A stretch of DNA of 64,000 nt from Pseudovibrio sp. M1P-2-3 (GTDB lineage: Bacteria; Pseudomonadota; Alphaproteobacteria; Rhizobiales; Stappiaceae). Made by a program: the position numbers and the translations under genes. Positions 1 through 9,746 of this stretch are shown here, piece after piece (position 1 is the stretch's first letter; the number at the start of each line of letters is the position of its first letter). The stretch spans positions 2,687,001 through 2,751,000 of the forward strand of contig NZ_JARRCW010000001.1 in NCBI RefSeq assembly GCF_031501865.1, in the 5' to 3' direction. The notes beneath the pieces were generated by a model. It saw only the letters and a list, made by a program, of their open reading frames with translations. It made no database searches and had not been told where the DNA came from.

Positions 1-208
1 TAAAATCCAGCAAATTTAAAATTACAAACCCGAACTAGTTCCCACTAACTCCTAAAGAAAATTATTTGGTATGTAAAACTGCTTGTTTGCATTCAAACAT
101 TCAACTTTACCTTTAGGGAATGCAGTATTTTCTGGAAACCTGTATACTTTTCCCGCATATCACTCTAAGTAATTTTGCGCAACCACGCGCAGCGGTTTGG
201 GGGAGCAT

Positions 209-631
209 ATGTCTATAAATCGCCGTTACTTACCTGTAGCTTTGATCAGTACTGTTTTTCAAAGCCTGCTGTATCTACCAGCTTATGCAGCTGACATGTG
301 TGATGCCCCGCAGACAACCGCTGACATGATTGAATGTGCAGCAAAGGACTTTGATGCTGCGGATATAAGGCTGAACCACGCCTATAAACGCGCCATGAGT
401 GCTTTGGAGCTGGAAGGGAAGTTTCTTGATGCTGTAGATCGAGACAAAGGCGCAAACGCATTAAAAAATGCGCAAAGAGCCTGGATAACAGTTAGAGACA
501 GCACATGCGATGCAGAAGCCTTTACGGTTTATGGCGGCTCGCTTTATCCGATTTTGCGTATCTCTTGCCTGACCAGTATAACACAGGAGCGCGCCACACG
601 GCTTGAGCATATTGCCGAGCAGGGAAACTAG
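209..631 (+). CDS. Secreted LprI/DUF1311-family protein
   Basis: Small secreted protein of 140 residues. Residues 1 to about 28 form a signal peptide (basic SINRR, then a hydrophobic stretch ending AYA before AD), so it should act in the periplasm. The mature part has an early Cys (MCDAP), a second one in IECAA, and a late WITVRDSTCDAEA block with a further Cys. This spacing and the Gln-Arg-Ala-Trp motif are typical of the LprI/DUF1311 family, some members of which inhibit lysozyme; the role here is inferred. ATG 209 follows a GGGGGAG ribosome site and is preferred over TTG 197. No operon partner is visible. Confidence 0.75.
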   Translation: MSINRRYLPVALISTVFQSLLYLPAYAADMCDAPQTTADMIECAAKDFDAADIRLNHAYKRAMSALELEGKFLDAVDRDKGANALKNAQRAWITVRDSTCDAEAFTVYGGSLYPILRISCLTSITQERATRLEHIAEQGN

Positions 632-743
632 GCGGCGCAATCGCTTTTATCCCAACAGAAATAGGGGTTATCCCCGTTCAGCGTTAAAATTACTTAAAAA
701 TAAGCTGTTTTTGGAAACACTTTTGAAGCCTGTGTGGAAAATG

Positions 744-767
744 AAAAAAAGGGGTTGCGCTAACCCC
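744..767 (-). terminator. Hairpin with U-tract on minus strand
   Basis: The arms GGGGTT (751-756) and AACCCC (762-767) flank a short loop. On the minus strand the hairpin is followed by seven U residues (744-750). It looks like an intrinsic terminator for minus-strand transcripts that run past lolD, or a roadblock between lolD and the secreted-protein gene. Confidence 0.4.
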
Positions 768-830
768 ATGAGATCCTTAGAAGACCCCTCACAGGCAGCG
801 ACCAAGTCGCCGCCGACAAGGAAAAAGAAA

Positions 831-906
831 GAGCCCGTAGCTCAGCTGGTAGAGCAACTGACTTTTAATCAGTAGGTCCACGGTTCGAACCCGTGCGGGC
901 TCACCA
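831..906 (+). tRNA. tRNA-Lys (anticodon TTT)
   Basis: A full cloverleaf can be drawn by eye. The acceptor stem GAGCCCG (831-837) pairs with CGGGCTC (896-902). The D arm contains AGCTGGTAGAGC. The anticodon arm is ACTGA-CTTTTAA-TCAGT, giving anticodon TTT. The T arm is CGGTTCGAACCCG. The CCA end is encoded (904-906). The gene reads AAA/AAG lysine codons and stands alone, followed directly by a terminator. Confidence 0.97.
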
Positions 907-939
907 TTCCTCCCCGGAATGGTGAGTTTTTTCTTTTTT
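901..939 (+). terminator. Intrinsic terminator of tRNA-Lys
   Basis: A 10-bp stem (TCACCATTCC at 901-910 with GGAATGGTGA at 916-925) and a TCCCC loop are followed by two T runs (927-939). The 5' arm uses the last bases and CCA of the tRNA. Confidence 0.85.
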
Positions 940-1236
940 GAGCAATCATATCCTTTTGAATTTCCTAGACTATTCGCCGTAAATGGTCGCTTCGTGCAAT
1001 TTATCCGAAACTGTATGTTTTTTGCGTGCTCGCCGACTGGTTTTGTGCGCAGGCATCAGTACACTTTTGCAAGAACAGGTGAATATATCTCATCCATTGA
1101 CCACACACCCTCAGTATTGAAATAACTAAAATGCGGCTCCCGCTTTGGAAAATGGAACTTCTCCCAATTTATTGTCATTATATGCGCACTGCCTGCATAT
1201 GTTTTTACCAGCAGCATTAAATATGCTTGCCGCATA
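940..1236. other. Intergenic stretch without a supported gene
   Basis: Nothing convincing is seen here on either strand. A short reading frame at 919-1125 has no ribosome site and starts inside the tRNA terminator. Confidence 0.6.
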
Positions 1237-1270
1237 CAAAAAAGCGCCGGAAAAATTTCCGACGCTCTTT
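1237..1270 (-). terminator. Intrinsic terminator after lolD
   Basis: Read on the minus strand, AGCGTCGGAAA pairs with TTTCCGGCGCT (one mismatch) and is followed by a run of U. It lies about 26 bases past the lolD stop codon, so it closes the proS-lolC-lolD transcript. Confidence 0.8.
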
Positions 1271-1295
1271 GTGTAGCTAAAATATCAAACCAGCT

Positions 1296-2021
1296 TTACA
1301 GCTCGACAACCTTGCCATCGCGCAGAGTGATCCGCCGGTCCATCCGTCCGGCAAGCTCCATATTGTGCGTTGCCAGCAATGCCGAGACGCGGGAAGCGCG
1401 CACCAGTGCCTGCAGGGCATCAAAGACATAATGGGACGTTTTCGGATCAAGATTTCCCGTGGGTTCATCGGCCAGCAGCACCCGAGGGGCATTAGCAACG
1501 GCACGGGCAATGGCAACGCGCTGCTGCTCGCCGCCGGACAGTTCCGCCGGACGATGCGTATCGCGGTCATCAAGGCGCATATATTGTAGCAGCTCATGGG
1601 CCCGCTTTTCCGCAACTGGACGAGACAGCCCCCTGATCATCTGAGGCAGGGCAATGTTCTCCAGCGCGGTGAACTCCGGCAGCAAGTGATGGAACTGATA
1701 GACAAAGCCCACTTCATTCCGGCGGATATATGTGCGCTCGTCATCGGAAAGTTTGGAGCAGGCTTTACCTCCAATATAGATCTCGCCCTCATCGGGGCGC
1801 TCCAGCAAGCCGGCGATGTGCATCAAGGTGGATTTACCCGTACCGGACGGGGCCACCAAGGCAACCATCTCACCTTCATAAAGGTCCAGATCGGCTCCTT
1901 TAAGGATTTCGAGGCGGCCATGCGCTTCCATGAAGGACCGGCAAACGCCGCGCATGGAGATTGTTTCCTTGCGAGGCTCGTGATTTTTGCCTGCGGCCTT
2001 ATTTTTTAACGGCGCATTCAT
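1296..2021 (-). CDS. lolD: Lipoprotein-releasing ABC transporter ATPase LolD
   Basis: ATPase of the Lol system, which uses ATP on the inner face of the inner membrane to release mature lipoproteins to the carrier LolA. The 241 residues show, in order, a Walker A loop APSGTGKST (about 57-65, with Ala where Gly is usual), a Q-loop in [12 protein letters not shown], the ABC signature [14 protein letters not shown], Walker [13 protein letters not shown] and the switch His in LATHNME. The [13 protein letters not shown] stretch is typical of LolD. The start codon overlaps the stop of the lolC/E gene by one base (TAATG), which points to coupled translation. Confidence 0.93.
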   Translation of the reverse strand: MNAPLKNKAAGKNHEPRKETISMRGVCRSFMEAHGRLEILKGADLDLYEGEMVALVAPSGTGKSTLMHIAGLLERPDEGEIYIGGKACSKLSDDERTYIRRNEVGFVYQFHHLLPEFTALENIALPQMIRGLSRPVAEKRAHELLQYMRLDDRDTHRPAELSGGEQQRVAIARAVANAPRVLLADEPTGNLDPKTSHYVFDALQALVRASRVSALLATHNMELAGRMDRRITLRDGKVVEL

Positions 2022-3307
2022 TATTCGTACCTCAGCGCTTCAACCGGATCGAGACGCGCTGCGCGCCACGCTGGGTAAAGGGTTGCCAGAAAACTCAAGG
2101 TGAGCGCCATAACAACCACCATCACCGTTTCCCCCATATCCATTTCTGCAGGCAGCTTGGACAGGAAGTACAGTTCTGGCGAAAACAGTTCTGTGCGCGT
2201 GAACCAGGAAATAAACTGGCGGATGCTTTCAATATTAAGACACACAACGGTGCCGAGGATAACCCCAGCCACAGTACCAAGAGACCCAATACTGGCACCG
2301 GTGATAACAAAAATGCGCATAATAGCACCTCTTGTGGCACCCATGGTGCGCAGCACCGCAATGTCCCTGCCCTTGTCTTTCACCAGCATGGTCATACCGG
2401 AGATAATATTCAAGGCGGCCACAAGCACAATCAAGGTGAGGATGATGAACATCACATTACGCTCCACCTCAAGGGCAGAGAAGAATGTGGCGTTGCGCTG
2501 GCGCCAGTCTGTCACAAAAACAGGTCGTTCGGCAGCCTCTTCCACAAACGGACGAATTTCGCCTACTTCATCAGGGTCCCCCGCATAAAGCTCGACACCG
2601 GTAGCAAGACCTTCTTTGTTAAAGTAGAGCTGCGCTTCCTCGAACGGCATAAAGGCAATGGTGCCATCATATTCGCTCATGCCGATTTCGAAAATAGCCT
2701 GAACGGGATAGGCCTTGACGCGCGGGGTCATGCCCATGGGGGTAATACTACCACGAGGGGTGATAACCCGAACACTATCGCCAATAGTCACACCAAGCTG
2801 ACGGGCCAGCCGTGTACCAAGTGCGATTCCTTGAGAGCTGTCAAAGCCCTCGAGCGTACCGGCCTTGATGTTTTGGGAGATCAGCGGCAAGCGGTCCAGA
2901 TCCGCCTTGCGAATGCCGCGAAACAGCGCCCCCAAGTCACTGGAGGGACCGGAGACCATGGCCTGCCCTTCCACAAAGGGCAGAGCAAAGGTCACCCCGT
3001 CCACGCTTTGAAGGCGGGCGGTGACCGCATCATAGTCATCAAACTGACTTTCGATGGGCTGCACCAGAATATGGCCGTTGATACCAAGAATTTTAGAAAG
3101 AAGCTCGGTACGGAACCCGTTCATCACCGCCATGACGATGATCAAGGTTGCGACGCCCAAGGTTATTCCCAGAAACGAAAGACCGGCAATAATTGAAATG
3201 AAGGTTTCTTTTCTCTTAGAGCGCAGATAACGCCCCGCAAGCAACCATTCAAAAGATGCAAACGGCCTCGTTTTTCCCAAAGGGGCCGCCTGTACGTCAG
3301 TTGTCAT
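2021..3307 (-). CDS. lolC: Lipoprotein-releasing ABC transporter permease (LolC/LolE)
   Basis: Inner-membrane permease of the Lol system, partner of LolD. It has 428 residues and the LolC/E layout: one N-terminal membrane helix ([24 protein letters not shown]), a large periplasmic domain of about 220 residues, then three C-terminal helices ([20 protein letters not shown]; the [21 protein letters not shown] region; [23 protein letters not shown]), ending DPVEALRYE. The coupling segment [26 protein letters not shown] is clear. Alphaproteobacteria usually carry one LolC/E-like permease that works as a homodimer, so the name lolC is by convention. ATG 3307 has a GGAG site upstream; a GTG at 3355 would add 16 atypical residues. 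Confidence 0.9.
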   Translation of the reverse strand: MTTDVQAAPLGKTRPFASFEWLLAGRYLRSKRKETFISIIAGLSFLGITLGVATLIIVMAVMNGFRTELLSKILGINGHILVQPIESQFDDYDAVTARLQSVDGVTFALPFVEGQAMVSGPSSDLGALFRGIRKADLDRLPLISQNIKAGTLEGFDSSQGIALGTRLARQLGVTIGDSVRVITPRGSITPMGMTPRVKAYPVQAIFEIGMSEYDGTIAFMPFEEAQLYFNKEGLATGVELYAGDPDEVGEIRPFVEEAAERPVFVTDWRQRNATFFSALEVERNVMFIILTLIVLVAALNIISGMTMLVKDKGRDIAVLRTMGATRGAIMRIFVITGASIGSLGTVAGVILGTVVCLNIESIRQFISWFTRTELFSPELYFLSKLPAEMDMGETVMVVVMALTLSFLATLYPAWRAARLDPVEALRYE

Positions 3308-3399
3308 TCTTGCTTTCACTCCGCTTAAAGCTTTAATGCAACACCAAAGCCCCACCTGTTTCAGCCCACAATAGGGATAGAAGCAGCGAAATCATGACA

Positions 3400-3425
3400 G
3401 ATTCGACAGAAATTTCTGTCGAATC
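3400..3425. repeat. Perfect 26-bp palindrome between proS and lolC
   Basis: The 13-base arms GATTCGACAGAAA and TTTCTGTCGAATC match perfectly with no loop. It lies between the proS stop (3451) and the lolC start (3307). It has no T run on either side, so an operator or a processing hairpin is as likely as a terminator. Confidence 0.6.
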
Positions 3426-3450
3426 AATTATCCATAGATATTTAACAGGT

Positions 3451-4776
3451 TTACCCGTTGATATCAGCTATGAGCTTGGAAACAGCAGCTTCCGGTGAGA
3501 GCGTGACACGCTCGCCAGTTGCGCGGTTTTTCAGCTCAACTTCACCGCTCTTGAGACCGCGCGGACCAACAATGACCTGCCAAGGCAGACCGATCAGGTC
3601 CATGCCCGCAAACTTGGCCCCTGCCCGCGTGTCACGATCATCATAAAGAACTTCCACACCGGCCTTTTCCAGCTGGGCATAGATTTCCTCACATGCACCA
3701 TCACACTCGCCCCCCGGCTTCATGTTGATGAGGCCTACATGGAATGGTGCCACGGCCTTTGGCCAGACGATACCATCATCATCATGGAACGCTTCGATAA
3801 TCGCGCCAAGAAGACGGGACACACCGATGCCGTAGGATCCCATATGCACTGGCTGTTCGGTGCCTTCCGCTGTCATCACCTTCGCGCCCATTGGCTCGGA
3901 GTACTTGGTGCCGAAGTAGAAAATATGGCCAACCTCGATACCGCGGGCGGAGACTTTCTTGTCTTCCGGCACTGCGGCAAATGCGGCTTCATCATGCATC
4001 TCGTCGGTGGCTGCATAAGGCGTAGTCCACGCATCGATAATGCCGGAGAGGTCTCCGTTAAAGTCCACATCTTCGGCCGGGATATCCAGATCAAGAATGT
4101 CTTTGTTCAAGAACACTTCACTCTCGCCCGTGGACGCTAGAACGATGAATTCGTGAGACAAATCACCACCGATCGGGCCAGTGTCAGCCTTCATCGGAAT
4201 AGCTGTGAGGCCCATGCGGGAGAACGTGCGCAGGTATGCCACAAACATACGGCGATAGGCTTCGGTTGCCCGCTCCTTATCCAGATCGAAAGAATAGGCA
4301 TCTTTCATCAAGAATTCGCGGCCACGCATTACACCAAAACGCGGTCGCACTTCATCGCGGAATTTCCACTGAACGTGATAGAGGTTCAGCGGCAGATCCT
4401 TGTAGGAGCGTACAGAGCTGCGGAAGATGTCGGTGATCATCTCCTCATTGGTTGGGCCAAACAGCATGGCACGCTCGTGACGGTCTTCAATGCGCAGCAT
4501 CTCTTTGCCATAAGCATCATAGCGCCCGCTTTCCTTCCACAGGTCCGCAGGCTGCAAGGTTGGCATGAGAAGTTCTACCGCTCCGGAACGGTTCTGCTCT
4601 TCCTCAACGATCTTCTGGATCTTGCCCAGCACACGGTGGCCCAGAGGCAACCACGCGTAGATTCCTGCTGATTGCTGACGGATCATACCGGCCCGCAGCA
4701 TGAGGCGATGGGAAACAATCTCGGCCTCTTTAGGCGTTTCCTTCAAGATTGGCAGGAAATAACGGGATAAGCGCAT
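3451..4776 (-). CDS. proS: Prolyl-tRNA synthetase, short alphaproteobacterial type
   Basis: Cytoplasmic class II synthetase that attaches proline to tRNA-Pro. At 441 residues it is the short form that lacks the editing insertion of the 570-residue enterobacterial enzyme. Class II motifs are visible: motif 1 near [21 protein letters not shown] (split across residues 65-87), motif 2 in [20 protein letters not shown], and motif 3 in [16 protein letters not shown]. The C-terminal anticodon-binding domain starts near [11 protein letters not shown]. It heads the proS-lolC-lolD minus-strand run. No strong ribosome site precedes ATG 4776, but the N-terminus [19 protein letters not shown] is the family's usual start. 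Confidence 0.95.
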   Translation of the reverse strand: MRLSRYFLPILKETPKEAEIVSHRLMLRAGMIRQQSAGIYAWLPLGHRVLGKIQKIVEEEQNRSGAVELLMPTLQPADLWKESGRYDAYGKEMLRIEDRHERAMLFGPTNEEMITDIFRSSVRSYKDLPLNLYHVQWKFRDEVRPRFGVMRGREFLMKDAYSFDLDKERATEAYRRMFVAYLRTFSRMGLTAIPMKADTGPIGGDLSHEFIVLASTGESEVFLNKDILDLDIPAEDVDFNGDLSGIIDAWTTPYAATDEMHDEAAFAAVPEDKKVSARGIEVGHIFYFGTKYSEPMGAKVMTAEGTEQPVHMGSYGIGVSRLLGAIIEAFHDDDGIVWPKAVAPFHVGLINMKPGGECDGACEEIYAQLEKAGVEVLYDDRDTRAGAKFAGMDLIGLPWQVIVGPRGLKSGEVELKNRATGERVTLSPEAAVSKLIADING

Positions 4777-5535
4777 GGGCGTGTGACTCTTATGACTTGT
4801 GTCCGATAAAAAAATGATTGGAATTTCGCCTACAAACTACGAGCGGCGATGTCAATGCAAGGGGCTCTTCATACCCCATTTTGTGCCTTATAACAGCATT
4901 TACGAGAAGGACTGCTCAGACGCGCGCAGCCCTGCCACCGATAAAGCCCGATTTTAAGCGCTCTGGCAGCGCTTAAGGTCCACCCATCTGCTTCACCTTT
5001 GAAATACACTTGTATTTTTGCCTGCAAAAGGAGATTCCGGCGAGCCTAGCGAATCGCAAGTGCAGAAATAGCGAACATTTCAACAGCCGTTAGAACACGA
5101 GGGCCCCAGAAAGAGAGCAGGTTCTGTTAATAAAGGAAGGCTATGGAGAATATAGTTGCTCCAAAAGACACTAGGGGAAAGTAAAAAGGACCAAATATTC
5201 CATCAATATTAATCTGAAACTTTCTTATAGAGCCTCCCGACAGGCCTCTGACAAGAAGTCTACTACAAATACTGATTGTTTATTTTTCACCTATGAAAAA
5301 TCTATTGAGCGGGAATAGTCAACCCTTTTCATCGTGAGCCTTTAAAGGACGTAGAGGCATACATTTTGAGTATTACCGAGTACTTGACAGCAACTACCTT
5401 GGAGATTGATTGCGGATGTAACTCTACTTAAACTAAATATTAGATAATATTTTAACCATGACCAAATGTTAGGCAGCTTGTGACTAAATAATGACAAGGA
5501 TGTGTTATTAGTCTAAAGTCGATTGAATAACAAAG
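4777..5535. other. Non-coding stretch with one strong inverted repeat
   Basis: About 760 bases carry no convincing gene. A perfect inverted repeat TTAAGCGCT/AGCGCTTAA with a 5-base loop lies at 4954-4976. The right part (5140-5480) is richer in A+T. This is the left edge of the block that separates proS from DUF1467. Confidence 0.5.
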
Positions 5536-5697
5536 GCTAGGGTGTTTCAAACACTAGCGATTTCGCAGTCTGAGTCTTGGGAGGATCGCTTTCTGGCGCG
5601 CCATTGAGCCGCAGCCGACGTTTGCACAGAGACGTTAATGAAAGCATGTAGACGCGTTAACTAATTTAGCAAGGCTTTTAGCCTTGCTTTTTTTTTG
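5536..5697 (+). ncRNA. Candidate small RNA ending in a strong terminator
   Basis: A structured, non-coding stretch. It begins with a hairpin at 5536-5558 (GCTA...TAGC enclosing GTGTTT/AAACAC), continues with a G+C-rich middle containing GGCGCGCC (5596-5603), and ends in a textbook terminator (5668-5696). There is no ribosome site and no frame. No plus-strand gene upstream would need this terminator, which suggests a free-standing small RNA. The 5' end is uncertain and I do not recognise the family. Confidence 0.35.
5668..5696 (+). terminator. Intrinsic terminator
   Basis: AGCAAGGCT (5668-5676) and AGCCTTGCT (5680-5688) pair perfectly over a TTT loop and are followed by nine T residues. Confidence 0.9.
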
Positions 5698-5922
5698 AGC
5701 ACTGTGTCTTTGCATTTACTCCATTTTAGCAACGCGAGGATAAGGACCCCCCCCTCTTGCGAATTGAATGCTATAAGCACTCGGGCCGGCCAAACCGGCG
5801 CAGAACATTGACACCTTACAATCTATAGGCAAATCTATGTTGAGCACGTTTGTTTGTGCGCGAACTATATTTCTCTCAAAACAGCCATCCCCTTTTGGAG
5901 AGACACCCTAGCGGAGAGCAGC

Positions 5923-6537
5923 ATGTCACTGGAAATGATCATGGCCTTGATAATTGCAACTACAGCTCTTGTTGCTATTCCTGGGCCAAATGTGGCGCTC
6001 ATTACAGCAAACACGGTGAAACATGGATTTCGATTTGGGGCTGTGACCGTATTTGGCACCACGTTGGGAATTGCAATTCAGCTTAGCATCGTGGTTCTGG
6101 GGCTTTCTGCGCTCCTTGCTGTTGTTGCCGATGCTTTTTTATGGGTGAAATGGGTGGGAGCCGCCTATTTGATTTTCCTTGGCATTAAAACCTGGCAAGA
6201 GCAGACCGATACCCTTGAGACATCAAAGGCAAGCACCACCCCCTTGCATAAGCTATTCTGGCAGGGAATGGCGTTTGCCATCGTCAACCCCAAAACGCTT
6301 ATCTTTAACGCAGCTTTTCTGCCTCAGTTCGTGGTGGGACCAGACACATCTTTCGCACTGATTCAGCCTGCGCTTATTTATCTGCTCGTTATGATGGTGG
6401 GAGATTTGTGCTGGGCGGCATTGGCGCGTTCTGCAACTCCCCTATTGAAGGGCATGGACCACTTGCGCAACAAGCTCGCTGGCGGGCTCTTCTTCATCTC
6501 AGGCGTTGGCCTTGCCATGGTGCGCTTTGAAAAGTGA
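5923..6537 (+). CDS. LysE/RhtB-family amino-acid exporter
   Basis: Inner-membrane exporter of the LysE/RhtB family, 204 residues. The start shows the family motif (IPGPNVALI, near residue 20) followed by TVKHGFRFGAVTVFG, then MAFAIVNPKTLIFNAAFLPQFV in the middle and a C-terminal helix. About six hydrophobic segments are visible. Substrates in the family are amino acids or homoserine lactones; nothing here sets the substrate. ATG 5923 has a GGAGA site eight bases upstream, while the reading frame is open from 5854. It is not adjacent to a regulator. It is distinct in sequence from the four LysE paralogues at 53-56 kb. Confidence 0.85.
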   Translation: MSLEMIMALIIATTALVAIPGPNVALITANTVKHGFRFGAVTVFGTTLGIAIQLSIVVLGLSALLAVVADAFLWVKWVGAAYLIFLGIKTWQEQTDTLETSKASTTPLHKLFWQGMAFAIVNPKTLIFNAAFLPQFVVGPDTSFALIQPALIYLLVMMVGDLCWAALARSATPLLKGMDHLRNKLAGGLFFISGVGLAMVRFEK

Positions 6538-6580
6538 ACATCGGTCCGTTTTCAACGGGATACGTGCAAGCCACAAGATC

Positions 6581-6618
6581 AAAGCCGCAAGGTGCTTGGG
6601 AGGCACCCTGCGGCTTTT
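6581..6618. terminator. Bidirectional terminator between LysE and RND genes
   Basis: AAAGCCGCA-GGTGC pairs with GCACC-TGCGGCTTT (one bulge per arm). T runs follow on both strands, serving the converging genes on either side. Confidence 0.85.
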
Positions 6619-6620
6619 GC

Positions 6621-9600
6621 TCACTCAGCTAAGCCTGCTTTCAAAGAAAGAAGTCCGTCCGGCTGCGGCGCTTCTTTAATCTTGAAGAGCATTGCATAAA
6701 GAACAGGCACAAGGCCCAGCGTGAGAATGGTTCCCACCCCCAGACCGAAGGCGATGACGGTTGCCATGCCATAAAACAGCCTATCTTGCGCAATCAGCAG
6801 TGGCATCAAGCCAACAATTGTGGTGACCGTTGTCATGATAATTGGACGCAGGCGCGTTTTGGCTGCAGCAACAATGGCCTCGATCGGCTCCACCCCGTCT
6901 TTCTTCATCTCAATATCTATGCGGTCAATCAACACAATAGCGTTGTTGATGATGATACCTGCCAGAGCCAAGATGCCCAGAACAACCATAAAGCCGAACG
7001 TAGCCCCCATGACGTTAAGGCCCACAGCCGCCCCGAAGGCAAGCAGTGGAATGGTGGCCAATATCAAGAGTGGGCGGCGGAATGAGTTGAACTGCGCGAG
7101 CAATAACAAGAACAAGGCCGCCAGACACAAAGGCATATTGGCAGCAAGAGCCATCTTGCCCTTGGTTGAGTCCACAATAACCCCGTCATACTCGATGGAG
7201 TGCCCGGGAGGCAGATCGGCACTGAGCCTTTCAATGATCGGGTCCACTTGCTTCACCAGATCTTCCGGCGTAACGCCAAGAGGACGGGTTTCAATGGTCA
7301 CGGTGCGGGTCATGTCTTCGCGCTGAATGACAGCATATTCAGAATCCAGCTCGATTTCAGCCACCTGCTCCAAAGGAACCGTCCCCATTCCATCCGCCGT
7401 CTCGACACCTAGAGAATAAAGCCTCTCCAGATTGTTGCGCTCGCGGTCCGTTCCCCGCGTCACGATTGGATACAAATCATCCCCATCCCTAAGCTGGGAA
7501 ATGGTTTGGCCGTTGAAGTATCGTTGCAAGGAGCTGGCAACTCCAGTTGATGAGACTTGAGAACGGCGCGCGAGTGACTGGTTCACATTCACATCGAGTT
7601 TTGGAATTGGGTTCTCCCAGTTCTGCCAGATATCAATGTTTCCCGGAATTTGAGCGAGTGCGACTTCGATTTCCTTTGCCTTGCTATAGATTGTCTCGAT
7701 ATCCGGCCCTTTAACCTGAAGCTGGAACACGCCCGGATCCGTTGGTCCCAAGAACATGTCGGAAACCCGTGCATTGATCTCGGGAAACTCCTCGTTGAAC
7801 ATCACCCGCAAGTCCTCAAGGGACTTTTGCATCGAGCCAATCTCATCGAGATTGATAACAAGGAATGCCTTATTGGGCGCGGGGTCGAGTGGCGACAGCG
7901 ACATTACAAAGCGTGGTCCGCCGTAACCAGCGTAAGCTGCAAAATCTTGCAGGTGCGGGAAACGTATCTGGTCCTTGAGAACGGGGAAGACACGTTTTAG
8001 CAAGGTGTCTGTTGCTTTCAAGGATGTCTCCGCCGGTAGGTCCAGTGTAATCAGAACCTGAGCGCGGTCACTTGCGGGAAAGAACTTCTTGGGCACCATA
8101 CGCATGCCCATAACACCTGCAACCAGCATAATAAGCATCAAGATGAGGAACAGACCGCGGCGCTTCAAGACATGCCGCAATAAGCTTTCATAGCTCCCTT
8201 CAATTCTATCAAAGGCGCCGGCCTTTTCACCAGGAGCTCCTATTTCGCTCTTTACCTTCACCCTCATGAATTTGTGACACAGAACCGGTGTCACCATAAT
8301 CGCCAGAACCCATGACGTGAAAAGAGAAATCAAAACAATCAGGGAGATTGAACGGGTGAACTCTCCGGCCTCATGGTCCGCCAACATCAAAGGCAGGAAG
8401 ACCAGAACCGTGGTTAAAGTGGAGGAGAGCAGCGGCATGGCCAGCTCGCCGCCTGTCTGGCGCAAAGCTTCATCACGGCTGGTTCCCAGTTCAAGCCGGC
8501 GCTTGAAATCTTCTGCAATCACAATGCCGTTGTCCACCAGAAGACCCAGCGCGATCACCATGGTTGCAAGGCTCATGCGCTCCAGCGGAATGCCGGTAAA
8601 GCTCATGATCGCCAATGTAATCAGCATGACAGAGGGAACAATTGCCCCCACGATCAAGCCGGTACGAACCCCGAGGAACAGGGTAACCACGGCAAGCACA
8701 ATCACCAGTGTTTGAAGTACGCTGCTTGTGACACCGTAGACCGCATTCCCAACCTGTTCGGCCTGATAGGTGACAATGTCCAGATTATAGCCAACCGGAA
8801 GGGTGCTCTCCACTTCCTCGATCTTGTCCCGCATGATCGGAGCATAATCCAGAACCCGCACACCATCGCGCATGGCCACAGCAAAAATAATGGCATTTTC
8901 ACCATTGTAATAGGCTTTGGGAGTGGGTGGGTCTATGGGCTCGCGGGAAATTTCGGCAATATCGCGCAAGGGAATTGTGCCCCGCCCGTTTGGCAATGCA
9001 ATTTGCGTTTCACCAATTTGCGCCACCCCGTCAAAGTTACCAGAAGGCTCCAGAATGAAAGTGCGCTCTCCAATGTCCACTTCACCGCCCGGCTCAATGG
9101 TGTTCTGGGCGCGCACAGTATTGATGATCTGCTCTGCCGATAACCCCAGTTCCGCAACGCGCGCGTTGGACACTTCAATGGAGATCTGTTCATTCTGGAC
9201 ACCGTGCAGATCTACTTTCTTGGTGCCGGTAATCGAATACAGCTGGTCCTTCACATGTTTGGCGATATTGTACTGTTCCGCCATAGTATAATCGGGGGCT
9301 GTAAGGGCAACGGTGAGAACGGCCACATCCCCGAAACTGTCATTAATATCCGGCTTTTGTGTTCCGGGGGGCAACTGGGGTGTTGCTTCTTCCACCTTGT
9401 CACGCAGCTTGTCCCAGATCTGTTCAAGATCGAAGTACTTACTTTCCATTGACGCATGGATAATGGAAACGCCCGTGCGTGTTGTAGAGCGGATTTCCTT
9501 CAGCTCGGGAAGCTGGCGGACCGCTTCTTCAAGCTTCTTGGTGACCAGCATTTCCATGCGCTGGGGGGAGAGCCCCGGATATCGGGTTGTGATGACAGCC

Positions 9601-9731
9601 TCACGCACAGTGACGTGCGGATCTTCTTGCGCTGGCAGAGTAAAATAACTGCGCGCACCTACGACCATCAACAGAGCGACAATGGACAGAACAACTGTCT
9701 TGTATCGCAAAGCCAAGCTAGAGAGATTCAT
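6621..9731 (-). CDS. RND efflux pump, inner-membrane permease
   Basis: Proton-driven exporter of the RND superfamily (AcrB/HAE type), 1036 residues. It has the duplicated plan: TM1, a large periplasmic loop, TM2-6, TM7 near FLILMLIMLVAGVMGMRMVP, a second loop and TM8-12. The proton-relay helix TM4 shows LGLLVDNGIVIAED with the essential Asp (one Asp where AcrB has two adjacent). ILALAGIIINNAIVLIDRID is the matching helix of the second half. Substrate cannot be read; these pumps expel drugs, solvents or dyes. It follows its adaptor gene by 15 bases and belongs to the operon controlled by the divergent TetR gene. No outer-membrane channel gene is nearby, so a TolC encoded elsewhere is probably used. 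Confidence 0.93.
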   Translation of the reverse strand: MNLSSLALRYKTVVLSIVALLMVVGARSYFTLPAQEDPHVTVREAVITTRYPGLSPQRMEMLVTKKLEEAVRQLPELKEIRSTTRTGVSIIHASMESKYFDLEQIWDKLRDKVEEATPQLPPGTQKPDINDSFGDVAVLTVALTAPDYTMAEQYNIAKHVKDQLYSITGTKKVDLHGVQNEQISIEVSNARVAELGLSAEQIINTVRAQNTIEPGGEVDIGERTFILEPSGNFDGVAQIGETQIALPNGRGTIPLRDIAEISREPIDPPTPKAYYNGENAIIFAVAMRDGVRVLDYAPIMRDKIEEVESTLPVGYNLDIVTYQAEQVGNAVYGVTSSVLQTLVIVLAVVTLFLGVRTGLIVGAIVPSVMLITLAIMSFTGIPLERMSLATMVIALGLLVDNGIVIAEDFKRRLELGTSRDEALRQTGGELAMPLLSSTLTTVLVFLPLMLADHEAGEFTRSISLIVLISLFTSWVLAIMVTPVLCHKFMRVKVKSEIGAPGEKAGAFDRIEGSYESLLRHVLKRRGLFLILMLIMLVAGVMGMRMVPKKFFPASDRAQVLITLDLPAETSLKATDTLLKRVFPVLKDQIRFPHLQDFAAYAGYGGPRFVMSLSPLDPAPNKAFLVINLDEIGSMQKSLEDLRVMFNEEFPEINARVSDMFLGPTDPGVFQLQVKGPDIETIYSKAKEIEVALAQIPGNIDIWQNWENPIPKLDVNVNQSLARRSQVSSTGVASSLQRYFNGQTISQLRDGDDLYPIVTRGTDRERNNLERLYSLGVETADGMGTVPLEQVAEIELDSEYAVIQREDMTRTVTIETRPLGVTPEDLVKQVDPIIERLSADLPPGHSIEYDGVIVDSTKGKMALAANMPLCLAALFLLLLAQFNSFRRPLLILATIPLLAFGAAVGLNVMGATFGFMVVLGILALAGIIINNAIVLIDRIDIEMKKDGVEPIEAIVAAAKTRLRPIIMTTVTTIVGLMPLLIAQDRLFYGMATVIAFGLGVGTILTLGLVPVLYAMLFKIKEAPQPDGLLSLKAGLAE

Positions 9732-9746
9732 GAGTACTTGCCCGAA

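Noticed and set aside
603-875. A 90-codon open frame ending inside the tRNA gene
   Set aside because: It overlaps the end of the secreted-protein gene, a hairpin and the tRNA. It is not a real gene.
1961-3196. A 411-codon open frame on the plus strand antisense to lolC/E
   Set aside because: It lies over a well-conserved gene, has a low-complexity His/Asn-rich translation and no ribosome site. It is a shadow frame.
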